In this document: one piece after another, positions 55,815-64,000 of the stretch
How the letters are laid out: each line of letters begins with the position of its first letter
Numbering within the stretch: the stretch's first letter is position 1
Assembly: GCA_034359265.1 (NCBI GenBank)
Contig: CP136890.1
Location: forward strand, 84,965,501-85,029,500
Length of the DNA: 64,000 bases
DNA from: Canna indica
Lineage: Eukaryota > Streptophyta > Magnoliopsida > Zingiberales > Cannaceae
Direction: 5' to 3'
Program-made: the position numbers and the translations under genes
The notes under the pieces: generated by a model
What the model was told of the DNA's origin: nothing
Seen by the model: the letters and a program-made list of their open reading frames with translations, nothing else
Databases searched by the model: none

Positions 55815-56345
55815 TTTTGACCTACAGGAACGATCGAAAAGTGTTCCCAAAACATACAAAACCGTGGCATAGACCTATGTGAACGGTTTTTCCATGTGTA
55901 CTAAAATCTACCGTTTTGCTAGGCTATAGGAACGATTTTCCTACGTACCTATGGCCACGCTGCCCAAAAAACCGTTCCCATAGGCCAAGCCTATAGGAAT
56001 TGTTCCAAAAAGTGTTCCTATAGGCCGAGCTTATAGGAACGGTTTCTGAACTGTTCCTATAGGCCAAGCTTATAGGAACGATTTCTGAATTGTTCCTATA
56101 GGCCAAACTTATAGGAATGGTTCAAGACCGTTCCTATATGTATTTTGCCACACATTTTTAAACAGTTACTATAAGTTCTACTTATAGGAATGCCTAGAAA
56201 CCGTTCCTATAACTCGTGTTTATAGGAATTGCTTTTTAGCCATTCCTATACATAATGTGTATGTTTTAGGAACAATTTTAGTACATTCCTATAAGTTGTT
56301 TTAGGAACAATTGAAATACATTTTTTTGGAACGATTTACAATTTC
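55815..56345. repeat. Left subterminal repeats of CACTA-X
   Basis: About 12 alternating units of CTTATAGGAACGGTTT and GTTCCTATAGGCCAAG, several in near-tandem inverted pairs of about 34 bp. The right block at 61990-62350 uses the same core (GGGAACGATTT). Confidence 0.85.
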
Positions 56346-56519
56346 ATAAGGCTACACTTTAGGATCAAATTTCTTAAAAAATAAATATTGATTGATTCTA
56401 GAGTAATTTACATTCATAAACATTCCAAATAAACGTAAAATAGATTAACGGTTGACTCAGAAAAAATAATTGTTCACAAATAAGATACATGTGAAATCTA
56501 TCAAGCCTATACACGTGTA

Positions 56520-57012
56520 ATAAAGGTCTTCAAAAGAACTTGCATTCCTTGCATTTGGTTTTGTCTCTCTACCATTTTTGCAAATTGCTCTTTCAAAGAC
56601 TTCAACTCCTGAAAATTAAAGTCAATAGATATTTTCATATAAGTAGAATTGCCAAAGGCTAGAGAAAGATGAAAAATGTAAATAATAAATAATGAACCAA
56701 GATATTAACAAGTAAATAGTTAAAATACAAATAAAATTTCAATTCTTGTTGTTAAGTGGTTACTTGAAAACTCTGCATGCCTTTTTCAAGTGTTTTGGAG
56801 GTAATCTTGGTGAAGTACTTCATACCTGATATGGACCACAAATTAAAATATAAGAGCAAAATTGGCAAATATTGATACAAACAGAAGAAATAAAAAGATA
56901 GGGTGTAGTCAGTATTAAGCAACATCCCAGATTCAGGTTCAACTTCAAAACTTGTAGCTTGTTCAATAGATAATTGCGAGACAACATTTGAGGGAACTGA
57001 AAAGGATGGTCT
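56520..57012 (-). pseudogene. CACTA-X terminal exons of a TnpA-like coiled-coil gene (probable)
   Basis: On the minus strand three exon-like pieces have AG acceptors: about 57012-56920 (RPSFSVPSNVVSQLSIEQ), 56830-56765 (MKYFTKITSKTLEKGMQSFQ) and about 56615-56515 (ELKSLKEQFAKMVERQNQMQ, then GMQVLLKTF and a stop). The last is a heptad-like coiled coil similar to the C-terminus of the other TnpA-like genes here. The family is inferred from position and shape only. Confidence 0.45.
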
Positions 57013-57416
57013 CTGCAAAAACTATGGAACCTACAGTGGCATCTTTAGGCAACAATTACATAACTTCAAAACATTTTAGGGGATCAAAACCTACGGTGGC
57101 ATCTTTAGGCATCTTCAGTGAACATAAAGATTTTACCTTACCCATTTTAGGGGATTCAAAAAGGATGACTTCCTCAACCCGGGACTTCGAGACAATCCCG
57201 GTAAGTACTAACAATCAAAGAGAAGGGAGAGCTGGCTTTGATGAGTATATATTTCTTGAAAACCCAAGCTGCAATAGACTTGCAGATCAACAATTCATGG
57301 GAAATCCATCAAATAGTTTTGGACTGCCTGGCCAAGTAGAACAAGTATATCTCAATGCTGATGAAGACAATGGAGGAACTATAACTAACAAATTTGACTT
57401 GAATGTCTTCGGTTGA
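56988..57416 (+). CDS. Unrecognised ORF, 142 codons, inside CACTA-X
   Basis: The frame is open and includes a repeated PTVASLG motif (from the DNA repeat GTGGCATCTTTAGGCA at about 57037 and 57100), then FLENPSCNRLADQQFMG and QVEQVYLNADEDNGG. No family is recognised. It lies directly before the nested LINE and partly overlaps minus-strand TnpA-like exons, so it may be element or captured host sequence. Confidence 0.3.
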   Translation: MRELKRMVSAKTMEPTVASLGNNYITSKHFRGSKPTVASLGIFSEHKDFTLPILGDSKRMTSSTRDFETIPVSTNNQREGRAGFDEYIFLENPSCNRLADQQFMGNPSNSFGLPGQVEQVYLNADEDNGGTITNKFDLNVFG

Positions 57417-57494
57417 AGCTGATTTATGGCAATGAAGTTGCCTATTGAAGAGAGACAGAAAGAAAGAGAACTAGATTTCAATAGTCAAGGGCAT

Positions 57495-59700
57495 ATCCTT
57501 GAGAAGGTTCAATCAAGGGCATATCGCTCTAATTCCTAAGAAAGAGTGTGCCTCCTTTGTTTTCGAATACAAGCCAATTAGCTTGGAGAATAGTATTATT
57601 CGAATCTTCTACAAGGTCCTCGCTTTGCGGCTGAAGCCGTTCATGACGAACTTAGTCTCGAGTTCTCAGAACGCTTTCTTGGCCGGCGGGAGCACATTGG
57701 ACTGTTTCATGGGTGCTCATGAAACTGTTTGGGCATGTAGCAGATTCAAGTAGAATGGAATTTTATTGAAGGTGGACTTCGAGAAGGCCTTTGATTCAAT
57801 CAATTGGACTTTCATCCATGATATGTTGATTGCTCTTGGATCTCCTATTTGCTATTTACAAAATCTGCCTTGCTTGTCAACGGAGAGGTCGGTACCCCTT
57901 TTCGTCACAAGCGTGGGGTAAGGCAAGGGAACCCTCTTTCGCCTTTAATCTTCAACCTGGCCATCGATTGCCTTTCCCGGCTAATCTCTAATGCTGTTTG
58001 AGAGGGGTTCATTCATGGGGTTTTGGAATAGCGAGTCCCGAGCGGGGTCACACATTTCTTTTTTGCCGATGACTTGATATTGTTATGCCAGAATGATGAT
58101 ACCAGCTTGCGTAATTTGCTTCTCCTATTAAGATGTTTTGAGCTCTCTTCGGGCCTCAAACTCAATCTTAACAAGACTTCTGTTTTGAGCTTAACTAGGG
58201 ATCCTGCCATCATTTCTCAGCTTGCTCAAGAGATTAGGTGCAGGGCGGCTGATTTGCCTCTATCTTACCTGGGGTTCCCTCATAAAGCGGGCCGACTCTA
58301 CAAGGAGGATTGGTTATCTTGGATAGGCAGGATGGATGCCCGACTGGGGTCTTGGCAGGGGTGCTTGCTTTCCTGAGCGGGGCGTGTGACTCTAATTAAC
58401 AATACCTTAACTAGCTCTGTTGCATACTTGCTTTCCTTCTTTCGTGCCCCGAGCTGGGTCCTTAAGAAGATTGATCGTCGACGAAGGATTTTTTTTTGGA
58501 CTGGAGCTGATTCAGATTCAGTAAGAGGGAAGTGCTTGGTGGATTGGAGCCATGTGACTGGTCCTATTCAGGATGGTTGCCTCGGCATTTTGGATATCCA
58601 GGCGCATAACTTTGCTTGGCTCGAAAGTTGGTATTGGAAGCTCATTAAGAAGGTTGACCTTCCGTGGGTTCATCTACTCTTGAATCTATATGGTGATGTG
58701 CGCTCTTGGACCAGAGGGGGCTCACTGAGGATGATCTCGCCAGTGTGGAAGGATCTTTACAAGCTTAATGAATTATTTCACTCTTGTCTCAGGTTTCAGG
58801 TGGGTGATGGTCTAAATATCAAGCTATGGTCTGACAAGTGGAGCAACTTGGGTCGTCTTGCGGATAAATACCCCTTGCTATTTCGCTTGTCGGATCAACC
58901 CGACATTTCTATTAGGGAGGCTCATCTTTTGGATGCTGATGGGTGTTTCTCGGGTTGGAATCTTAGCTTCTCTTCTATAGTTGATCTTGAATTGCTGAAT
59001 TCCTTGGCTAGGGATTTGGAGGAGGTGAGGCACTCAATGGGAGTTGATTCAATATGTGGCTTTGGACTAGCGATGGTTTGTTCTCGACCCGGAGCTTATA
59101 CCGGCTCTTGGTTTTCCAAGGAGTGCAAGACTGTTTTATTGAGTTCTTGTGGCAGAAAAAGCTTCCTACTAAGATATTCATTTTTGGCTGGCTTTGGTCT
59201 CGAAGGAGGCTTCTAACCCGTGATCGCCTTGTGAAGTGGGGTGCTTCTTTGGATGATTCTTGTCCCCTCTGTAGCGTTGAGAAAGAATCTCATGTTCATT
59301 TGTTTTAGAGTTGCTCCTTCACTAAGGAGGGGTGGATATCCTTCCTCATTGCGGTGAAGGAGCCTTTCTTCGAGCTTGATCTTCTTCCTTGGCTTAGGAC
59401 TGGATCCTCTTCTCGCACTAAGGGACGCAGGTGAACCCGTCTTCTGCTTATCTGGAGCTAGTTCATTTGGTTCGAGAGGAACTGTCATGTTTTCCGGGCT
59501 GATTTTTCTCCTTCCTCCGCGCAAACATGTGCTTGTTCTGCAGTTGTTTATTTCTATGTTGTTCCCTAGTTGTTTGTTGTTGGCCTTAGGGCCTTCTAAC
59601 TTCAGCCTATTATGCTTATTTTTATGTTTATTTTTTTTCTTTCAGTTTGGTTTTACTCCTCTCTCCCCACACATTGGTACTCTTTTTAATGCTCTTGAAT
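57495..59700 (+). pseudogene. LINE ORF2 fragment: reverse transcriptase and zf-RVT
   Basis: It reads LRRFNQGHIALIPKKECASF, YKPISLENSIIRIFYKVLAL, then ILLKVDFEKAFDSINW, FADDLILLCQNDDTSLRN (with the FADD catalytic motif kept), SYLGFPHKAGRLYKEDWLSW and LINNTLTSSVAYLLSFFRAP. zf-RVT follows at 59054-59308 (SLYRLLVFQGVQDCF, PTKIFIFGWLWSRRR, DDSCPLC). Stops and shifts near 57750, 57880, 58000, 58375 and 59050 inactivate it. Motif A is intact (KAFDS), unlike the split LINE. Confidence 0.88.
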
Positions 59701-59732
59701 AGATCGCAGGTTTCAAGTTTCAAAAAAAAAAA
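57495..59732 (+). mobile_element. 5'-truncated L1-type LINE nested in CACTA-X
   Basis: It starts inside the RT domain and ends in an A-run (59722-59732). It is related to the split LINE at 21435-33627. At its left junction the 13-mer TCAAGGGCATATC occurs twice (57485-57497 and 57513-57525). No convincing TSD was found. Confidence 0.85.
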
Positions 59733-60044
59733 CTTCAAGCTGATTCAAACAGAAAGATGATGATCATTAAGAAAAATGTCCATAAGAATTTGTTCTCAGA
59801 TCTACATCGCTCGCATTATTGACATGTAATGACATGTAATGATAACAACACTGACAAAAACTTTCAATATATTATCAAGGAACATCTTGGATCTACTAAG
59901 AATTCATCTTCCACACCAACCTAAGTAATTTAAATAATTAGAATTAGACATCTGATACTATAGCATAAGAATTAGATTTTACTATAAAGAAGAATAATTC
60001 ATAGAACGTTGTTCATTGAATGCAAGTTTCCATCTTCATGATAG

Positions 60045-60291
60045 GGAAACATAGAAATTGACGCTGAAATCCATGCATGCATGGAAACCCTTAGCGCCCT
60101 AAAAATTCATTACCTGGACAAGAAGGAGATTACACTACGCACTGACTGCCAAGCTATCATCAGCTTTCACAATAAGTCCAACCAGAACAAGCCATCACGA
60201 GTTCGGTGGCTTAACTTTGTGGACTACATCACCGGAACAGGAAGCATGGAAGTTATTTTTAGTAAGATCGACACAACTAAAAAAGTTAAAA
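60045..60291 (+). pseudogene. Endogenous pararetrovirus (Caulimoviridae) RNase H fragment
   Basis: A short open stretch shows the DAEIHACMETL start, KKEITLRTDCQAII with its acidic catalytic context, and the NKPSRVRW and FVDYITG stretches typical of the RNase H part of a plant pararetroviral polymerase. Only about 80 codons are present. The sequence departs from the family after about 60280. It is an inactive genomic fossil with no flanking viral genes. Confidence 0.72.
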
Positions 60292-60299
60292 TGCATCGA

Positions 60300-60960
60300 T
60301 GTGAATAGGGAAATGAAAAGTCAAGATTTACAAATTGCATATAACACCAGTAAGCTATCCCCAATGGGTATTGTATGATAATGCAAAATGAATTGGAAAG
60401 AGGCTGTGATATGTCATATGGACATTGTCTAAAATATCATGCTTCAAGAAAAAGCTGGGGATAGCATAACCTAAAATTCATACATCAAATATTTGGCCAA
60501 TTAGCTCTTAGAAATGTCAGAATACTTAGATGAAACTAGTGTATCGAATACATGAAAATAAATATTGAAGTGTCATCAGCAAATAAAAATAAAACCTAAA
60601 ATCTTGCCATAAGTAACTTGATTTAACAAGTTCACATGCCACGAAAACTAATGAGACTGCTTAGATATCAATAGTATCAATTATCTAGTGCGTATTAATC
60701 CAAGTAGTAGACTAAAAGAAATCATGGTCATGTTCCTACGTAGACACACTTGATAGTGCAATATTTCACAGAAAAATCATCTTGGTCATGTTCCTCACCG
60801 CAAGACAGTAAAATTTCTCATCACATACAAAGCACAGGAGATTGAACTATAAAAAGGAAGAAATTTGGAAAAAATAGATAGTTAATTAAAATAATAACCA
60901 TCTTACTGAATATGCAGAGAATAAGAACACAGGGAAGAGAAGGTTATACAGCATAGCCAT
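60300..60960. other. AT-rich DNA inside CACTA-X, no gene seen
   Basis: It may be intron sequence brought in with the EAF6-like exons, but nothing in it proves this. Confidence 0.35.
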
Positions 60961-60999
60961 GCAGCTTACTTGGTAGTACTTTTTGATGATGGCAATAAC

Positions 61000-61381
61000 C
61001 TTCAAAGCCTTTCAACACATTTCCATTTTGGCTTGTGTCTTGTAAGTAAGAAGTATCTAGGTCATACACCTTACAAATTACAGAAGAAAGTTGTGAAGAT
61101 TTAATTAATAGTTCATACTCATTAAAGAAACAAAAATAGTGTTATAGCTTTTTCACTGGAAAACAATAAAGATCAAAAAAAATTTGTGGATTCACACACC
61201 ACTAAAAGAGATGAGGAAGAACCATGATTTATATAGGTATAGAAAGGGCGGCACACAGATAGAAAATGAGCCAAAAAATAGACCTACTTGTCTCTCGATA
61301 GCCCGGAGCTCGTCTTGGAGCTTGTCCCTCTTCTCATGAGCGTTGCGAGCATGGCTGAGTGATTCGAAGCCGCCCTTTGCC
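61000..61381 (-). pseudogene. EAF6-like (NuA4 histone acetyltransferase subunit) gene fragment, two exons
   Basis: On the minus strand exon one is 61381-61288 (ARNAHEKRDKLQDELRAIER, then Q) and exon two 61069-61000 (VYDLDTSYLQDTSQNGNVLK, then GFE). The intron has GT (61287) and AG (61070-61071) and keeps the frame. This is the conserved core of EAF6/MEAF6 proteins, small subunits of NuA4-type acetyltransferase complexes: a coiled coil with K-LxDELRxIE, then the YDL-TSYLQD--Q-GNVLKGFEG motif. Later exons were not found. It lies within CACTA-X, near its 5' end, so it is most likely captured; a truncated resident gene is the alternative. Confidence 0.72.
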
Positions 61382-61452
61382 CTAATAAACCCATTTGGAA
61401 ACCCGCGTCAAAGTAAGTTCAAGTAGTAGCAAGACTTGAATAAAAGACGAAA

Positions 61453-61977
61453 TTAAACGAAGACTCTCCCTTTGCGCTTCATCTCATCATCTCCCAACGA
61501 GTTCAGCGCTAATGGCAGTAACGAAGACTCGCTCTTGAGCAATCCCTCCTCCATTTTAGATGGAGGAGGAGGGATCATGGACGTCACCGGCGCCAATGGC
61601 AGTAACGATGACTCTTTCTTGAGTGGGCCCTCCTCCGTCGTCTTAGATGGAGGAGGATGGATCTTGGTCAACAGCTTGTCGAGTTGACTGTGTCGTTTGC
61701 TATCGAAGAGGGTCTTCCACAAACTCTTTCCGGTCGACGACGCTTCCACCTCGGACTGCATCGGCGCCACCTTCTTCGACCGCCAGCATGCCATGAGGAG
61801 AGCTGCCCTTGTGAGCTTCCCCAGGCGATGCTCGAGTTTAATGGCGGAGAAAAAGGGGAGAAGCACAGTTTTTGTCCCTAAAAAAATGGACGACTGCGTT
61901 GCTAGGTTTTCATCGGCTAAGGGGGAACGAGTGCACAACAGTGGGGTTTTTAAAAAAAAATGGTCGGCTGAAATCAC
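61453..61977 (-). CDS. Unrecognised basic/Ser-rich ORF upstream of the EAF6-like exons
   Basis: A minus-strand frame of up to 174 codons, GC-richer than its surroundings. A plausible start is the internal MACWRSKKVAPMQSE. It contains a duplicated block: PPPSKTTEEGPLKKESSLLP and PPPSKMEEGLLKSESSLLPL, from a repeat of about 90 bp. It is on the same strand as and 70 bp before the first EAF6-like exon, so the two could be spliced, but no good donor is seen. No domain is recognised. It may be the first exon of a CACTA-X gene. Confidence 0.35.
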   Translation of the reverse strand: MISADHFFLKTPLLCTRSPLADENLATQSSIFLGTKTVLLPFFSAIKLEHRLGKLTRAALLMACWRSKKVAPMQSEVEASSTGKSLWKTLFDSKRHSQLDKLLTKIHPPPSKTTEEGPLKKESSLLPLAPVTSMIPPPPSKMEEGLLKSESSLLPLALNSLGDDEMKRKGRVFV

Positions 61978-61989
61978 AGCTTAGGGTTT

Positions 61990-62350
61990 AAAAAAAACAA
62001 AGTATATTAGGAATGGTTTATAGGAACAGTTCCTTAGCTAATATATTATAGGAATGATTTATTTTTATTATTTTATTTTTGACATATAGAATGGTTTCGA
62101 GATTTTAAAAAGGAACAGTTTCTTTGTGTTCCCATAACATATTGATTAAGGGAACGGTTTTTAAAATCGTTCCCATATATTGACTAAGGGAACGATTTCC
62201 AAAACTGTTCCCATATATTGGCTAAGGGAACGATTTTTTTGTTTGTTCCCATAGTATATTGGCAAAGGGAACAGTTTCTAAAACCATTTTTGTAAGTAAT
62301 GTATGAGAACACTTTTTTAACATTCTCAAAAGTGGCGTGACCATAGAGTC
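61990..62350. repeat. Right subterminal repeats of CACTA-X
   Basis: Inverted pairs of AAGGGAACGRTTT and AAAACYGTTCCCATA, the same core as the left block. A TIR-proximal stretch follows to 62364. Confidence 0.83.
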
Positions 62351-62364
62351 AAAATGTAGTAGTG

Positions 62365-62631
62365 CCATGATATTTCACCGAAAGTACATTATCCAACGAA
62401 GGGTATAGGTGTCAATTCAAATGCATGAGACTGTACTAAATGGACACGTAAAGGAAAAAAGAGTAATTTGACGAGTTTGGGTTGGTGGCATGCATTAAAT
62501 AATTTATGTGAGACTTCGTGGCTAAGCTAACATGGTAACATATGTTTTTTAATAATGGGCTATAGTTTGTAATGTAAGCAGTGGAATTTATTGTGTGCTC
62601 AATACATGGCTTTGTTTTGTGGCAAAGGAAA
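62365..62631. other. Intergenic spacer, no feature recognised
   Basis: AT-rich DNA between CACTA-X and the next CACTA-type terminus. Confidence 0.5.
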
Positions 62632-62760
62632 CACTACAAGAAAAGTACTGGATAACGGCGGAATATGATCGGTACCCGTCACTAGTATCAGTTATTAATA
62701 TTATGCCGTTATATAAAATATAAATTCCAATGATTTTTACTACTATAACCTTCCTAACCA
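62632..62760 (+). mobile_element. Lone CACTA-type terminus (CACTACAAGAAAAG)
   Basis: CACTACAAGAAAAG is a common plant CACTA terminus. Following inverted motifs (ATAACGGCG... and ATGCCGTTAT) look subterminal. The matching end is not within the window or has been lost next to the Copia fragment. Confidence 0.5.
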
Positions 62761-62910
62761 CGACTTTTTATTCCTTCCAAGCATTTTACCCACAAATAAA
62801 AAATACTAAAGATACTAAAAAAAATAGTGGGTTCCACCGTTTCTATGGTTACTTCTTAAGGCCAAACAACCAAGAAAGAATTTAAAGAAAGATCAATCAG
62901 CCAAAATAAC

Positions 62911-64000
62911 CATGAGCAGTCAACCACGATCTATGATCAATATTTCATCAGATGAGTACACTCGACTACTACAGTATCAGCCTGCTCAGAACTCACAATC
63001 ACAACAACCGATCATCTCTTCTATCCACGGAGGTACTCTTGCTGCATATCTATCACATACTTCTTGTGGACACCCGTGAATTTTAGATTCGGGAGCATCT
63101 GATCATATGTCTCGTAACATTTCTGTTTTCTCTAATTTAGTCACCCCTACTTCCTCTACCAGTGTCACTCTTGCTGATGGATCATTCTCATCATTTAATG
63201 GCATTGGACACATCTCACTTGCATCCTCCTTACAATTTAAACACATCCTTTATATACCACAGTTTCCTTTGAGTTTACTTTCAATTAGCAAACTCACTCG
63301 TGATCTGCATTGTTTTGTTACATTTACCTCTAATTCTATTTCTATTCAGGATTCTCGGACTAGCATGGTGATTGGCATAGGGCATGAGTCTTGGGGGCTG
63401 TACCAGTTGGTCGTATCTTCTTCACCTACATTGGTGGTTGACTCATCTCCGTTGCAGATTCATAGCCAATAGGGACATCCTCATCTGCAAAAATTGAAGA
63501 AGATGTGTGCTCGTCTCTCTTTCAGTTTGAGTCTTAAGTGTGAATCGTGTCAACTGGGTAAACATTCCCGGTCTTCCTTTTCACATAGTCCTAATAAGCG
63601 TGTCTTGGCACCATTTTCTCTTGTTCATTTTGATATTTGGGGTCCTAATTGTGTCTCTTCTAAATTGGATTTTAGATACTTTGTTACTTTCATAGATGAC
63701 TACTCTCGTATGACGTGGTTATTTCTATTGAAAGATAGATCTGAACTCTTTCATCTATTCTCTACATTCTATGCTGAAATAAAAACTCAATTTGGTGTTT
63801 CCATTCGTGTTTTGCACAGTTATAGTGCTAAGGAGTACTTTTCACATGCCTTTCGGTCTTTCTTTTCTACATAGGGTCTTCTCCACCAGTCCTCGTGTCC
63901 ACATACTCCTTAGCAGAATGAGATTGCTGAACGGAAGAATCATCACTTAGTTGAGACAGCTCGTACCCTTTCACTGCACATAGATGTCCCCTTGCAGTTC
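62911..64000 (+). pseudogene. Copia retrotransposon gag-pol fragment (protease, GAG-pre-integrase, integrase)
   Basis: The reading begins MSSQPRSMINISSDEYTRLL (end of gag), then ILDSGASDHMS (aspartic protease, DSGA), a GAG-pre-integrase zinc region (GHPHLQKLKKM, CESCQLGKHSRSSF) and an integrase core (HFDIWGP, YFVTFIDDYSRMTWLFLL). In-frame stops are TGA at 63077-63079, TAG near 63470, TAG at about 63872 and TAG near 63911. The second catalytic Asp of the integrase is replaced: HSYSAKEYF stands where RSDNAKEYF is usual. The element continues beyond the window and is inactive. No LTR is seen. Confidence 0.88.

Larger units (their letters stand above)
55802..62364 (-). mobile_element. CACTA-X: CACTA-like element of a second family, carrying EAF6-like exons
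   Basis: The right end AAAATGTAGTAGTG (62364) gives an inward CACTACTACATTTTGAC. The left end CACATTATAATATTTTTGAC (55802) is a decayed match. Both ends are lined with TATAGGAACGGTTT/AAACCGTTCCTATA subterminal repeats (55815-56345 and 61990-62350). Flanking triplets (GCC, CCA) do not match. Inside, on the minus strand, are TnpA-like coiled-coil exons and EAF6-like exons; a LINE and a pararetroviral scrap are nested. Confidence 0.68.

Noticed and set aside
56988..57416. ORF with PTVASLG repeats as a later EAF6 exon
   Set aside because: It is on the opposite strand to the EAF6-like exons and shows none of the expected C-terminal EAF6 features.
1..64000. CRISPR arrays, tRNA or rRNA genes, bacterial operons or phage
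   Set aside because: No spaced direct repeats, cloverleaf genes or ribosomal sequence were seen; the only tRNA-like sequence is the SINE head at 47886-47984.

Overview
The window looks like AT-rich, TE-dense nuclear DNA of a flowering plant, probably a eudicot. It carries plant-type CACTA (En/Spm), hAT, MULE-like and Stowaway elements, L1-type LINEs, a tRNA-derived SINE, Copia and Gypsy fragments, an endogenous pararetrovirus scrap, short GT-AG introns and very few host genes. There are no prokaryotic features, tRNA/rRNA genes or CRISPR arrays. I cannot name the species.

Layout. 1-11082: a hAT element whose transposase gene is split by the 3' part of a CACTA element (CACTA-O, about 1075-10330). 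CACTA-O is itself split by an end-to-end CACTA copy (CACTA-1, 1352-7648, TSD TAC). 11083-19300: AT-rich intergenic DNA with a Stowaway MITE, two hAT-like MITE candidates, microsatellites and a 5'-truncated LINE with a perfect 16-bp TSD (15256-16903). 19698-21156: the best host gene, a two-exon Pollen Ole e 1 / extensin-like secreted protein. 21435-33627: a near full-length L1-type LINE on the minus strand, split by a second CACTA copy (CACTA-2, 26696-32442) with an extra inverted CACTA 5' end fused to it (32443-33244).

34150-35090 and 53940-54780: two copies of a duplicated small-gene segment (genes A and B). They are separated by about 19 kb holding foldback and hAT MITEs, a hAT-bounded mosaic of captured gene pieces (39810-42035; subtilase, SPRY and receptor-kinase fragments), and an old RNase-H-type LINE. 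That LINE (about 42125-53781) was hit by a SINE, by CACTA-3 (TSD TTT) and by CACTA-4 (TSD AGT), and CACTA-4 contains an 830-bp MULE-like foldback with a 9-bp TSD. 55289-64000: a Gypsy integrase tail, a different CACTA-like element (about 55802-62364) that carries two exons resembling the NuA4 subunit EAF6 plus a nested LINE and a pararetroviral RNase H scrap, a lone CACTA-type terminus, and a decayed Copia gag-pol running off the window end.

The CACTA copies share one design: a TIR starting CACTACTAGAAA, subterminal repeats of the AGCAACGGCT type, a GC-rich 5' leader with a TATA box and hairpins, a 26-bp repeat array, a tnp2-type transposase gene and a five-exon Transposase_24 (TnpA-like) gene. 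Every copy is broken. CACTA-1 and CACTA-2 each lack part of the tnp2 core, and their lesions differ. No intact autonomous element is visible. No novel multi-gene system is evident. The most unusual items are the gene-fragment mosaic, the EAF6-carrying CACTA, the composite CACTA-2 with an inverted second 5' end, and the small duplicated gene B, whose start codon sits in a short tandem repeat.
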